A stretch of DNA of 64,000 bases from Xanthobacteraceae bacterium (lineage in GTDB: Bacteria; Pseudomonadota; Alphaproteobacteria; Rhizobiales; Xanthobacteraceae): NCBI GenBank assembly GCA_022841625.1, contig JALHRD010000028.1:1-64000 (forward strand), read 5' to 3'. The number at the start of each line of letters is the position of its first letter. Position 1 is the stretch's first letter. This document shows positions 36,437 to 45,456 of this stretch, one piece after another. Below the pieces are notes generated by a model. That model was not told the origin of the DNA. It worked only from the letters and a program-made list of their open reading frames with translations, and ran no database searches. The position numbers and the translations under genes are program-made.

Positions 36437-38026
36437 TTGAAGAAAAGGTATCAGGTTGTCATCGTTGGCGGCGGACCGGTCGGCATGGCGCTCGCGGTCG
36501 ATCTTGGGCTGCGGGGCGTATCGTGTGCGGTGGTGGAAAGCCGCATTGGCGTATCGCAGATACCCAAGGGACAAAATCTCACCCATCGTACGCTTGAGCA
36601 TTTCTATTTCTGGGGACTTGCCGAGCAGTTGCGGGCGGCGCGCATCATGCCGCGCGACTATCCGATCGGTGAAATCACCTCCTATCGCGATCTCATGAGC
36701 GACTACTGGCAAGCGCCCGCGGGTCGCGAACTCATTCGAAAATATTTTTTTCAAGAGAATGACCGAATGCCGCAATACCAGATGGAAGCCGTGCTGCGGG
36801 CACGCCTGGACGCGCTGCCGAACGTCACCTGTTTTTCCGGATGGACCGCCACTGCGATCGAGCAGGACGACGACACCGCCCGCGTCGTCATTGTTGACGC
36901 CAACGGCGCCGATCGGATCACCTTGGAGGGTGACTATGCCGCAGGCTGCGACGGCGGCCACTCCGTTGTACGAAGTCAACTCGGCGTCGAGCGCCGCGGA
37001 ACGGATTTCGATCAACTCATGGTTTTGATCGTGTTTCGATCGCGCGAACTTCATGAGGGGCTCAAACGCTTCCCGGAGCGTTCAACCTATCGCGCGATGC
37101 ATCCGGACCATAACGGCTATTGGCAATTCTTCGGCCGGGTCGATGTCGGCGAGGGATGGTTCTTCCACGCACCAGTCCCGGCAAATACGACCAGGGAAGG
37201 TTTCGATTTCCACGGATTGATTCAAAAAGCAGCGGGCTTCGAATTTTCCTGCGTATTCGATCATGTCGGATTCTGGGAATTGCGTACGGCTGTGGCGGAG
37301 CGTTATCGCGTCGCGCGCTGCTTCATCGCCGGCGATGCCGCGCACAGCCATCCACCCTATGGCGGGTTCGGCCTTAACAATGGTCTGGAAGATTCGGTCA
37401 ATCTCGCGTGGAAACTTGCCGCCAAGCTCGCCGGCTGGGGCGGCGACGCGCTGCTGCGATCTTACGACGAGGAGCGGCGACCGGTCTTCCAGGACATCGC
37501 AGAAAATTTCATCGCCGCGCGTATCAAGGCGGACAATGAATTCCTGACGCGCTACAACCCGGATCGCGACCGCGCGGAGTTCGAACACGAATGGGCCCGG
37601 CGCGAGTCCGACCTTGGCGACCGTTTCCAGGCCTATGAAACCAATTACGAAGGTTCACCCGTCATCGATGGGCCGCCCAACGGAACTTGCAGCGCCCACG
37701 GCCAACATCTGTTCAAGGCACGGGCCGGACATCATCTGGCGCCGCAACAATTATCCTCTGGAAGGAATGTGTTTGAAGAATTGGGCCGGGGCTTCACCCT
37801 GCTCGCATTCGATGCCGACGATCGCGCATGTGAGGCTTTCGAACGCAGCACAAAGAAGTTTGGCGTCCCGTTCAAGCTGGTTCGCGACAGCTTCCAAAAT
37901 GGCCGCTTGGCTTATGAAGCGCCGCTCATTCTTGTCCGCCCCGACCAGTTCGTTGCCTGGACCGGCGAGCACCCACCGAAGGATTCGGATGCCTTGATCG
38001 CCCGGGTTATTGGACGCAGCCAATAA
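36437..38026 (+). CDS. FAD-dependent aromatic monooxygenase (MhpA/PheA-like)
   Basis: A 529-aa class A flavoprotein hydroxylase. The N-terminal dinucleotide fold has GGGPVGM (11-17); AAGCDGGHSVVRSQLG near residue 172 is the DG motif; FIAGDAAHSHPPYGGFGLNNGLEDSVNLAWKL near 295-325 is the FAD ribityl motif; the C-terminal thioredoxin-like part (about 450-525) is present. TTG 36437 after GGAAGGAGC is the likely start. Such enzymes add a hydroxyl to phenols to make catechols, the substrate of the LigB-type dioxygenase at 27371. Last gene of the forward catabolic set. Confidence 0.92.
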   Translation: MKKRYQVVIVGGGPVGMALAVDLGLRGVSCAVVESRIGVSQIPKGQNLTHRTLEHFYFWGLAEQLRAARIMPRDYPIGEITSYRDLMSDYWQAPAGRELIRKYFFQENDRMPQYQMEAVLRARLDALPNVTCFSGWTATAIEQDDDTARVVIVDANGADRITLEGDYAAGCDGGHSVVRSQLGVERRGTDFDQLMVLIVFRSRELHEGLKRFPERSTYRAMHPDHNGYWQFFGRVDVGEGWFFHAPVPANTTREGFDFHGLIQKAAGFEFSCVFDHVGFWELRTAVAERYRVARCFIAGDAAHSHPPYGGFGLNNGLEDSVNLAWKLAAKLAGWGGDALLRSYDEERRPVFQDIAENFIAARIKADNEFLTRYNPDRDRAEFEHEWARRESDLGDRFQAYETNYEGSPVIDGPPNGTCSAHGQHLFKARAGHHLAPQQLSSGRNVFEELGRGFTLLAFDADDRACEAFERSTKKFGVPFKLVRDSFQNGRLAYEAPLILVRPDQFVAWTGEHPPKDSDALIARVIGRSQ

Positions 38027-38047
38027 GCTGTTCATTGCAACGCGGCG

Positions 38048-39145
38048 TCACCGCTTCGGTACGTTGCGCATATAGTCGTTGATGAATTTGCGCATCTCTG
38101 GCGTGGCGACCAGCATGGCGCGGACTTTGTCGCTCATGTCAGGCGCGGTCGGATAGTCCGGCACGAACTGAATGACCTTCATCGCCTCGGCGGCGAAATC
38201 CGGGTCATTGTTGAGCCGATCGATCGCACGGCTAAGTGCGACATAGGCCGCGCGCGGCGCCCCCGGCGGCAAAGCAATCAACCGCTGCAAAGTCGAGTTG
38301 ATCTCGAACAATGTCTTGTAGGCCTCCCACAAAGGCCCGGACGGCTTGACGCCCTTGATCTGCCGGTGGAGTTGCGGAAAGGTCGGCACCGACAACCCTT
38401 CCATCTGTTTCTGCGGCGCCGGATTGTCGCCTTCATGCACATCGTCCCACCACACCGGGATTGCCTGGCCCTTGTCGACCAGCGCCGGCACTACCACGGC
38501 GCGATAGCTCGGCGGCGACTCCGAAAACATGTTGATCTCGCCACGTTGCAGCGCGAGCCGCGCCGGCGGCGATGACCGATAGCCGGTGACATATTTGAAC
38601 GGCACACCGAGCATATCGAGACCAAGCCGCAGGCGCAGGTCTTTGGACGTATCGATGCTGAGCCCGCCGGCGATCAGGCCTTGCGCCTTCACGATATCGA
38701 CCGGAGTTTTCAAGCCGGGCGCCACATCGGTGCGTACAAAATGCACCGTGGTCCCAGGCTGGTAGGCGACGAATTCGTAGGACTTGAAATCGACCCGCCA
38801 GCGCTCGGGGTCGCTCACATAAATCCAGGAAGTGCCGGCAAAATAGCCCAATACGCTGCCGTCCTTGGGCGCGACCTCGCCGACGAATTGCGCGCCGACA
38901 ACGCCACCGGCGCCTTCCATGTTCTGCACGATCACCTGCGGCGTTCCATCGATGTGCTTGGCAAGATGCTTGGCAAACAGACGGCCTTCGATGTCGGTCG
39001 GCCCGCCCGCCGCAAAATTGATCAGCAGCGTGAGCCGCTTGCCTTTGTAGTACGGCTCCTGGGCGGCGGATGACCGCACGCTCACCGCGAGCGAAGCGGC
39101 GGCGCAAAGCGCAACCAGCGCAAAGCGTCTTGCGGCGCAAGTCAT
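38048..39145 (-). CDS. Bug/TctC-like periplasmic receptor (YYKGKR subfamily)
   Basis: A 365-aa secreted receptor with a signal peptide ending SSAAQ and a mature start EPYYKGKRLTLLINFAAGGPTDIEGRLFAKHL. It is strongly similar along its length to the next gene (39179) and to 40812, sharing the IDG-P--VIQNM-GAGG loop, GYRSSPPARLALQRGEI and SPPSYRAVVVP segments. These are recent tandem paralogs. No membrane partner genes are adjacent. Ligand unknown, presumably a carboxylate. Confidence 0.87.
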   Translation of the reverse strand: MTCAARRFALVALCAAASLAVSVRSSAAQEPYYKGKRLTLLINFAAGGPTDIEGRLFAKHLAKHIDGTPQVIVQNMEGAGGVVGAQFVGEVAPKDGSVLGYFAGTSWIYVSDPERWRVDFKSYEFVAYQPGTTVHFVRTDVAPGLKTPVDIVKAQGLIAGGLSIDTSKDLRLRLGLDMLGVPFKYVTGYRSSPPARLALQRGEINMFSESPPSYRAVVVPALVDKGQAIPVWWDDVHEGDNPAPQKQMEGLSVPTFPQLHRQIKGVKPSGPLWEAYKTLFEINSTLQRLIALPPGAPRAAYVALSRAIDRLNNDPDFAAEAMKVIQFVPDYPTAPDMSDKVRAMLVATPEMRKFINDYMRNVPKR

Positions 39146-39178
39146 GGCGTCCTCCGTCGTCTTGCTAACGATTTAGCG

Positions 39179-40258
39179 TTACTTCTTCGGCACGTTGCGG
39201 GTATAGGCGTTGATGTAGTCGCGCATCTGCGGCGCTACCACCATGACCTTGCCCACCTGCTCGGTCAGATCCGGCGCAGTTTCATATTCCGGCACATACT
39301 CCACGATCTTGCGCGACTCGGCGGCGAACTCCTTGTCGTGCGCCAGGCGCTCGACCGCCCTGCGCAGCGCCTCGATCGCTTCGCGCGGGGCGCCCGGCGG
39401 CAGCGCCACCAGCCGCAGCAGTGCGTTGTTCATCTCGTAAAGCGTGCGATAGGCCTCCCAATGCGGGCCGGATGGCATTGTGCCCTTGAGCTTCTTGTAG
39501 AGTTGCGGGAACGACGGAATCGTCAGCCCCTCCAACTGCCCCGACGGCACCGGCGGATCGACAATCTCGTCATACCAGACCGGGATCGCGATCCCGGTTG
39601 CGATCAATTGCGGCACCACGACGGAACGATAGCTCGGTGGCGACTCCGCGAACATGTGAATCTCGCCACGCTGCAAAGCAAGCCGCGCCGGCGGCGAGGA
39701 GCGATAGCCGGTGACGTATTGATAAGGGATGCCGAGCATGTCGAGTCCGAGTCGCATGCGCAGGTCTTTTGAGGTATCGGCGGAAAGCCCGCCGCCAATC
39801 AGGCCTTGCGCCTTGATAAGGTCTTCCGGCGTCTTGATCCCGGGCGGCACGTCCGTGCGCACGAAATGGATGGTCGTGGACGGGCTGCGCGCGATGAACT
39901 CGTATTTGCGAAAGTCCACCCGCCAGCGCCCGGGATCGCTGGCGTAAATCCAGGCGGTTCCGGTAAGCGCGCCAATCGCGGTGCCGTCCTTGGCCGCCAC
40001 TTCCCCGAGATATTGCGCGCCGATCAGACCGCCGGCGCCGTCCATGTTCTGGATCACCAGGCTCGGCGCGCCGTCGATGTGTTTGATCAGGTGCTTGGCG
40101 AAAATCCGGCTCTCAATGTCGGCGGGGCCGCCGGCCGCAAAATTGATCAGGACCGAAACCCGCTTGCCCTTGTAATAGGGCTGCTGCGCGCCAGCCGCCG
40201 ACACACTCAATCCGATGACAACGCCTATGGCGACGAACGTGACACGGCTTAAGGTCAT
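39179..40258 (-). CDS. Bug/TctC-like periplasmic receptor (YYKGKR subfamily)
   Basis: A 359-aa paralog of the 38048 gene, read in the same direction 33 bp upstream of it. ATG 40258 follows AGGGAGGG. A signal peptide (FVAIGVVIGLSVSAAGA) precedes QQPYYKGKRVSVLINFAAGG. The pair probably forms one transcript. Similarity along the whole mature protein suggests gene duplication followed by divergence of ligand range. Confidence 0.87.
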   Translation of the reverse strand: MTLSRVTFVAIGVVIGLSVSAAGAQQPYYKGKRVSVLINFAAGGPADIESRIFAKHLIKHIDGAPSLVIQNMDGAGGLIGAQYLGEVAAKDGTAIGALTGTAWIYASDPGRWRVDFRKYEFIARSPSTTIHFVRTDVPPGIKTPEDLIKAQGLIGGGLSADTSKDLRMRLGLDMLGIPYQYVTGYRSSPPARLALQRGEIHMFAESPPSYRSVVVPQLIATGIAIPVWYDEIVDPPVPSGQLEGLTIPSFPQLYKKLKGTMPSGPHWEAYRTLYEMNNALLRLVALPPGAPREAIEALRRAVERLAHDKEFAAESRKIVEYVPEYETAPDLTEQVGKVMVVAPQMRDYINAYTRNVPKK

Positions 40259-40339
40259 CGACGCGCCCTCCCTTGTCTCTGGTAACAATACCCGTCATAC
40301 GGGCGCAGGAACAGGGCGGCCAATTGGCGCGGAGCAGAC

Positions 40340-40804
40340 ATGGAACAGGTGTTGCGCTGGCTCAGACGCACCCCGGTACAGACATTCATTCTGTGTCCTC
40401 TGGCCGTGATTGCGTTTGAATTCGCCTGGCGCGGCGGGCGACCGGCGTTTGTGCCCTGGGCTTTGCCGCTGCTGGCGTGGGGCTTTTTACAATACAAGCT
40501 GATTGGCCGCTATCGCGGCCTGCTCGCGTGCGGCGGCCCCGGTATGGATACCATGCCCGAGCGCATTCTTGAGCAAGGCCCCTACCGCTTTACGCGTAAC
40601 CCGATGTATCTTGGGCATCTGATTTTTTTGATCGGTCTCGCATTCACATTCTGGTCTTGGTTCGCCGTGATCTTGCTGGCGGCGCGCGCGATCTGGTTTC
40701 ATTGCCGCGTGCTTGGCGACGAGCGACGGCTTCAGGCGGCGTTCGGCGCGAACTATGACGCCTACCGCGCGCGCGTCACGCGATGGATCCCTTACCTATT
40801 CTAG
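40340..40804 (+). CDS. Isoprenylcysteine/phospholipid methyltransferase-like membrane protein
   Basis: A 154-aa membrane protein of the ICMT/PEMT-like family. Two N-terminal hydrophobic helices (about 17-52) precede the SAM-binding motif GPYRFTRNPMYLGHL (about 81-95); another helix pair follows, then DERRLQAAFGANYDAYRARVTRWIP, the conserved C-terminal segment. It lies between convergent and divergent receptor genes and does not obviously belong to them. The methyl acceptor is unknown. Confidence 0.85.
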   Translation: MEQVLRWLRRTPVQTFILCPLAVIAFEFAWRGGRPAFVPWALPLLAWGFLQYKLIGRYRGLLACGGPGMDTMPERILEQGPYRFTRNPMYLGHLIFLIGLAFTFWSWFAVILLAARAIWFHCRVLGDERRLQAAFGANYDAYRARVTRWIPYLF

Positions 40805-40811
40805 CGCCAGA

Positions 40812-41885
40812 TCAACGGTTCGCTTTCTTCACATAATCCACGATGAACGACCGCATTGACGGCGACACGATCAGCGCGGTGCGAACCTCGTGGTCGGCGT
40901 TAGGCCCGGTCACATATTCCGGCACGAAGCCGACCGTCTTCATCGCATCGGCGATGTAGTCCTGATCGGCATTCAGCCGGATAAGCGCGGTCCGCAGGGC
41001 CTCGACCGCGGGCCGCGGTGCGCCCGGCGGCAATGCAAGAATGCGGATCATGGTGCCGCTGATGGTCCTGACAGTCCGGAAGGCGTCCCATAACGGCCCG
41101 GCCGGCGCGTGTCCCTTTACGGCTCGGAACACCTGGTGAAATGGTGCGATGCCAAGACCGGCGATCGGCTTGTCGGCGATCCCGTCGTCTTCCGCCTCAT
41201 GCCACACCGGCATCGCCAAGCCTTCCTTGACAATACCGGGATGCACCACGCCGCGATAACTTGGCGGCGACTCCGTGTAGAAATTGATTTCGCCTTGCTG
41301 CAGCGCAAGCCGCGCATGCGCGCTGCTGCGATAGCTCGTGACGTGCCGATACGGAACGCCGAGCATATCGAGGGCGAGCCGGATCGCGAGATCCTTGCCA
41401 TTATCCGGACCGAGCCCGCCGGAGATCAGACCCTTGGCCTTCATAATGTCGGCCGGCGCCTTGATGCCCGGCGGCACATCGGTGCGGACATAAGCGACCG
41501 TCGTGCTCGTCTGATAGCCCAGGAACGCATAGGTCCTGAAATCGACCCGGAAGCGTTCCGGATCGAACGCCCAGCGCCAAGCGATGCCGGTGAGATGGCC
41601 CATCATGGTGCCATCCTTGGGCGCGATCTCGCCGAGATAGGTCGCCCCGATCAGACCGCCGGCACCATCGACATTCTGAACGATGACGCTGGGATTGCCG
41701 TCGATGTGCTTGCCGAAGTGGCGCGCAAACAGACGACCCTCGATGTCGGCGGGCCCACCGCTACCATAATTGATCATCACGGCGAGCCGCTTGCCTTTGT
41801 AGAACGGCTCGGTCTGGGCGAAACCGGGCGCAGCGTCCAGTACCGCACCGAAGCTCAAGGCAATGCAGACAGCATGCAGACGCAT
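40812..41885 (-). CDS. Bug/TctC-like periplasmic receptor (YYKGKR subfamily)
   Basis: A 357-aa third member of the subfamily, from ATG 41885 behind GGAGA. It has a signal peptide (LHAVCIALSFGAVLDAAPGFAQ) and mature start TEPFYKGKRLAVMINYGSGGPADIEGRLFARHF. It is more divergent than the 38048/39179 pair: SAHARLALQQGEI replaces SPPARLALQRGEI. It converges with the methyltransferase gene, 7 bp apart. Confidence 0.87.
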   Translation of the reverse strand: MRLHAVCIALSFGAVLDAAPGFAQTEPFYKGKRLAVMINYGSGGPADIEGRLFARHFGKHIDGNPSVIVQNVDGAGGLIGATYLGEIAPKDGTMMGHLTGIAWRWAFDPERFRVDFRTYAFLGYQTSTTVAYVRTDVPPGIKAPADIMKAKGLISGGLGPDNGKDLAIRLALDMLGVPYRHVTSYRSSAHARLALQQGEINFYTESPPSYRGVVHPGIVKEGLAMPVWHEAEDDGIADKPIAGLGIAPFHQVFRAVKGHAPAGPLWDAFRTVRTISGTMIRILALPPGAPRPAVEALRTALIRLNADQDYIADAMKTVGFVPEYVTGPNADHEVRTALIVSPSMRSFIVDYVKKANR

Positions 41886-42026
41886 GTTGGTTCTCCGCAT
41901 GACGTGCTGAGACTGCAAGCTTAGCACGCATGCCGCGGGCCCGTCTGCAATCCCGATACGCCTCAGGGATTGAACCTCGCGTCAAACCCGGGTGTAATCG
42001 CCGTAACCAGCGGAACCTGCCCAGCG

Positions 42027-43043
42027 ATGGTCCAGCGTTTATCTGCATTCGTCATGATCGCGCTCGCGACAACGGCAGAACCGGCTGTAACCCAGCCGGT
42101 TGCCACACCGTTCCCCGCCGGCAAGCCGGTGTCGATGCATGTTGGCGTCAACCCCGGCGGCGGTAACGATCAGATCATGCGGCTGGTTGCGCGCCATATC
42201 GGCAACCACTTACCCGGCAATCCGAACGTTATCGCGCGCAACACGCCCGGCGCCGGCGGACGGCGGCTCGCGGGCCTGCTTTACAACGCGGCGCCACGGG
42301 ACGGCACCGAGCTGGCGATGCTGCACCGCGGCCTGGTGACGGAGCAACTGCTTGGCGAAGAGGCGCCGACGTTCAGGCTGCAGGAAATGACTTGGCTTGG
42401 AACCCCGAGCGCGACCACCGATACCTGCATTGTCTGGCACGCCGCGCGCGTGAAGACCCTGGCCGACCTCGCGGAGCACGAGCTTGTCATCGCCGGCGAC
42501 GGCAACGAAGCCTGGCAGATTCATGTCCTACAACGTGTGCTGGGCGCAAAGATCAGGACCGTGCTCGGCTATCCCGGCGGCACCGCAATGAACCTTGCAA
42601 TGGAGCGTGGCGAAGCCGGCGGACGATGCGCCTATAGCTGGCAGGCGCTCAAGGCCGCGATCCCGGACTGGGTGCGCGACAAAAAAGTCCGGCCGATCGT
42701 ACAATTTGCGCCGACCCGGCACCCCGAACTACCGGACGTACCCTTGATCCTGGACTATGCAAAGACCGACCTCGACCGCCAAGCCTTGGGACTTCTGCTG
42801 GCGCCGCAGCTATTTGGTTTTCCATTCGTCGCGCCACCAGGACTGCTGCCGGACGTGCGCGACCTGTTGCGCGCGGCGTTCGATCGCACCATGCAGGACC
42901 CGCGCTTCAAGGAGGATGCGCTGAAGCTTAGGCTCGAATTGGAGCCGGGTAAGGGCGCGGCGCTCGAACGCATTGTCCGGCAGCTTTATCTTGCATCGCC
43001 GGAGACAATCGCGCGTGCAAAGGCGCTGATTGCGCCAAATTGA
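42027..43043 (+). CDS. Bug/TctC-like periplasmic receptor (GGGND subfamily)
   Basis: A 338-aa receptor from ATG 42027; the frame is open to 41970. A short signal peptide leads to FPAGKPVSMHVGVNPGGGNDQIMRLVARHIG and PGNPNVIARNTPGAGGRRLAG. It shares long segments with the 43880 gene, including TDTCIVWH-ARV, GYPGG--MNLAMERGE and the C-terminal FPF-APPGLLP-VRDLLR. Ligand unknown. It opens a forward set of three receptor genes. Confidence 0.85.
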   Translation: MVQRLSAFVMIALATTAEPAVTQPVATPFPAGKPVSMHVGVNPGGGNDQIMRLVARHIGNHLPGNPNVIARNTPGAGGRRLAGLLYNAAPRDGTELAMLHRGLVTEQLLGEEAPTFRLQEMTWLGTPSATTDTCIVWHAARVKTLADLAEHELVIAGDGNEAWQIHVLQRVLGAKIRTVLGYPGGTAMNLAMERGEAGGRCAYSWQALKAAIPDWVRDKKVRPIVQFAPTRHPELPDVPLILDYAKTDLDRQALGLLLAPQLFGFPFVAPPGLLPDVRDLLRAAFDRTMQDPRFKEDALKLRLELEPGKGAALERIVRQLYLASPETIARAKALIAPN

Positions 43044-43118
43044 AACATTGCGACCCGTGTGCGCGCCACGCGCGCGGGAATAATAAACGCACACAACAAC
43101 GATGGTCGGGAGGATGCC

Positions 43119-43883
43119 ATGAGACAATTGTCACGTTTCGTTGCGGGCGCCGCATTGATGGCCGCCTTGCTGACCGGAACCGGCGCCAAGGCCGCGGACA
43201 TCGCGCTCACAACAACCGGCGCGGTCGAGTTCATTCTGCGCGATTTGATCCCCCCGTTCGAGCGCAGCACCGGCCACAAGGTCAACATGACCGTGCTCGG
43301 CACCGTCATCGCCGTCGACAAGCTCAAGGATGGCGCGGTGGCCGATCTCGTCCTGCTCAATCCCGAAGTCCTTAGCGAGCTGACCAAGGCAGGCCGGATC
43401 GCGCCCGGCAGCATCACGCCTGTCTTCCATTCGCGCGCCGGCGTTGCGGTGCGCGCGGGTGCGCCAAAGCCCGACATCAGCACGGTCGCGGCATTCCGGC
43501 AGGCGCTGCTCAATGCCACCACCATCGGCCACAGCACCGGCGTCAGTGGCGTCCACTTTACGGCCACCGTGATTCCGAACCTCGGCATTGCCGAGGCAAT
43601 CAAATCGAAGATCAGGATCAGCAAGGGCTTTCCGGTCGGCGTCCTGATTGCCAAGGGCGAGGCTGAAATCGGCATTCACCAAATCGCCGAACTGCTGCCG
43701 ATCCCCGGCATCGACATTGTTGGAGAACTGCCGGCCGAACTGCAGGCTACCTTGGTGTATGCCACCGGCATCCATGCCAGCGCCCGCCAAGCCGAACCCG
43801 CACGGGCGCTGGCGCAGTATCTGCGGTTGGAATCTTCCGTGCGCGCAATCCGAAAGAATGGCATGGAGCCTGCCCCACGATGA
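43119..43883 (+). CDS. ModA-like (molybdate-type) periplasmic binding protein
   Basis: A 254-aa type II periplasmic binding protein. ATG 43119 follows GGGAGG. A signal peptide (RFVAGAALMAALLTGTGAKA) precedes ADIALTTTGAVEFILRDLIPPFERSTGHKV, the extracellular solute-binding fold of ModA, with TIGHSTGVSGVHFTATV and GEAEIGIHQIAELLPIPGID later. No modBC genes are adjacent; instead it is coupled by an ATGA overlap to a Bug-type receptor. Ligand may be an organic anion rather than molybdate. Confidence 0.83.
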   Translation: MRQLSRFVAGAALMAALLTGTGAKAADIALTTTGAVEFILRDLIPPFERSTGHKVNMTVLGTVIAVDKLKDGAVADLVLLNPEVLSELTKAGRIAPGSITPVFHSRAGVAVRAGAPKPDISTVAAFRQALLNATTIGHSTGVSGVHFTATVIPNLGIAEAIKSKIRISKGFPVGVLIAKGEAEIGIHQIAELLPIPGIDIVGELPAELQATLVYATGIHASARQAEPARALAQYLRLESSVRAIRKNGMEPAPR

Positions 43884-44899
43884 CGCGAGCGCTGCTGCCG
43901 CGCCTTCTGATCGTTTGTGCGTTTGCCAGCGCGGCCCCCGCGGCTGCGCAGCCGGCAGCGGCGGCTTTCCCGGCCGGCAAGCCGGTCACGATTCATGTCG
44001 GAACGACGCCTGGCGGCGGCAACGACAATGTCATGCGGATGGTCGCCCGCCACATCGGCAAATATCTGCCCGGCAACCCGAACGTCGTGGCGCGCAATAC
44101 GCCGGGAGCGGGTGGCCGGCGGCTGGCGGGCCTTATCGCCAATACGGCGCCGCGCGACGGCACTGAGCTGGCCCAATTACATCGCGGGCTGGTGCTCGAA
44201 CAGCTCTTGGGCGAGGTCGTATTGCCATTCAAAGTTGCGGATCTGACCTGGCTTGGAAGCCCGACCGGCACCACCGACACCTGCATCGTCTGGCACACCG
44301 CGCGCGTGCAAAGCATCGCCGATCTGATGACACATGAACTGGTGGTCGCAGGCTCCGGCAACGAAGCGCCGCAGCTATATCTATTGCAGCGTCTCTTGGG
44401 CGCCAAAGTCCGCAGTGTCATCGGCTATCCCGGTGGCGCACCGATGAACCTCGCAATGGAGCGCGGTGAAGTCGACGGACGTTGTTCGTATAGCTGGGAG
44501 GCGATCAAATCGGCGATCCCCGATTGGATTCGTGACAAGAAAGCCAAGCCGATCGTGCAATTCGCGCTCACCCGCCATCCGGAACTGCCAGACGTGCCGC
44601 TGATTGCCGACTTCGCCAAGTCGGACCTCGACCGCGAGGCGCTGCGTGTGCTGATGACGCGGGGCATATTCGGCTTTCCGTTTGCGGCGCCGCCCGGACT
44701 GTTGCCCGAGGTCCGCGATTTACTGCGTCAGGCATTCGAAAAGACCATGCGCGATCCGCAAGTGCGCGAGGATGCGGATAGGATCAAGCTCGAGCTCGAA
44801 CCGATCAGCGGAGAAACGCTTGAGCGCGCCGCCCGTGACGCCTTTGCCGCTTCACCCGAAGCGATCGCCCGCGCCAAGGAACTAATCTCGCCGAATTAA
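43880..44899 (+). CDS. Bug/TctC-like periplasmic receptor (GGGND subfamily)
   Basis: A 339-aa receptor, paralog of 42027, starting at ATG 43880 within the stop of the ModA-like gene. Signal peptide (LLIVCAFASAAPAAAQP) and PAGKPVTIHVGTTPGGGNDNVMRMVARHIG are visible. It is the eighth Bug-type receptor in under 19 kb. Confidence 0.87.
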   Translation: MTRALLPRLLIVCAFASAAPAAAQPAAAAFPAGKPVTIHVGTTPGGGNDNVMRMVARHIGKYLPGNPNVVARNTPGAGGRRLAGLIANTAPRDGTELAQLHRGLVLEQLLGEVVLPFKVADLTWLGSPTGTTDTCIVWHTARVQSIADLMTHELVVAGSGNEAPQLYLLQRLLGAKVRSVIGYPGGAPMNLAMERGEVDGRCSYSWEAIKSAIPDWIRDKKAKPIVQFALTRHPELPDVPLIADFAKSDLDREALRVLMTRGIFGFPFAAPPGLLPEVRDLLRQAFEKTMRDPQVREDADRIKLELEPISGETLERAARDAFAASPEAIARAKELISPN

Positions 44900-44923
44900 A
44901 GGCCATCAGCGTGTGAGATCGCC

Positions 44924-45433
44924 ATGGACCCGCTTGCATTTAGGCCACTCGAATTCCACAAGGTCGCTCACGCCGAACTTCGACCGCCGATTGGCGACTA
45001 CGACTATACGTCAGATGACTATAACCGCGGCGAGCTTCTGTCGTTGTTCCATGCACCCAAGGCACTTCGACTTGTGGTGCGGGTAGTCCCCGGCCGCGAT
45101 GCCTGCGATTGGCAAACCGCGCAGGCCGAGGTCGAGTTCTTCATGATGGAACAGAAGGGCCGCTATGTCGGCGGCATCAGCCGGCAGATTCCCGAACGGT
45201 TCTGCTACCTGTACGGCTCAGGCGAAGATATCCGCGTTATCGGCAAAACGAAGGAGCGGCCCCCAGCCTATGGTGGCCGAACCCACGGGACCTTCTTCTG
45301 CGCGCATAGTTACGGCGGTTACCCCCGCACCGTGTTCTCGGTATCTATCCTGATCCGTCGCAGCATTTTCGGTGCCTGGAAGGATGTCGTGGTCCAGACG
45401 CCGAAGAAAACTCTTTATGTCGCCCATCCATGA
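44924..45433 (+). CDS. Conserved-looking protein of unknown function
   Basis: A 169-aa soluble protein that I do not recognise. It has no signal peptide or membrane segment. Features are an aromatic-rich N terminus (PPIGDYDYTSDDYNRGE), a central VEFFMMEQKGRYVGG and a C-terminal FSVSILIRRSIFGAWKDVVV. It follows the receptor set by 24 bp on the same strand and may belong to that transcript. Confidence 0.6.
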   Translation: MDPLAFRPLEFHKVAHAELRPPIGDYDYTSDDYNRGELLSLFHAPKALRLVVRVVPGRDACDWQTAQAEVEFFMMEQKGRYVGGISRQIPERFCYLYGSGEDIRVIGKTKERPPAYGGRTHGTFFCAHSYGGYPRTVFSVSILIRRSIFGAWKDVVVQTPKKTLYVAHP

Positions 45434-45456
45434 CGCGACGCACCAGTCGATGAGCG

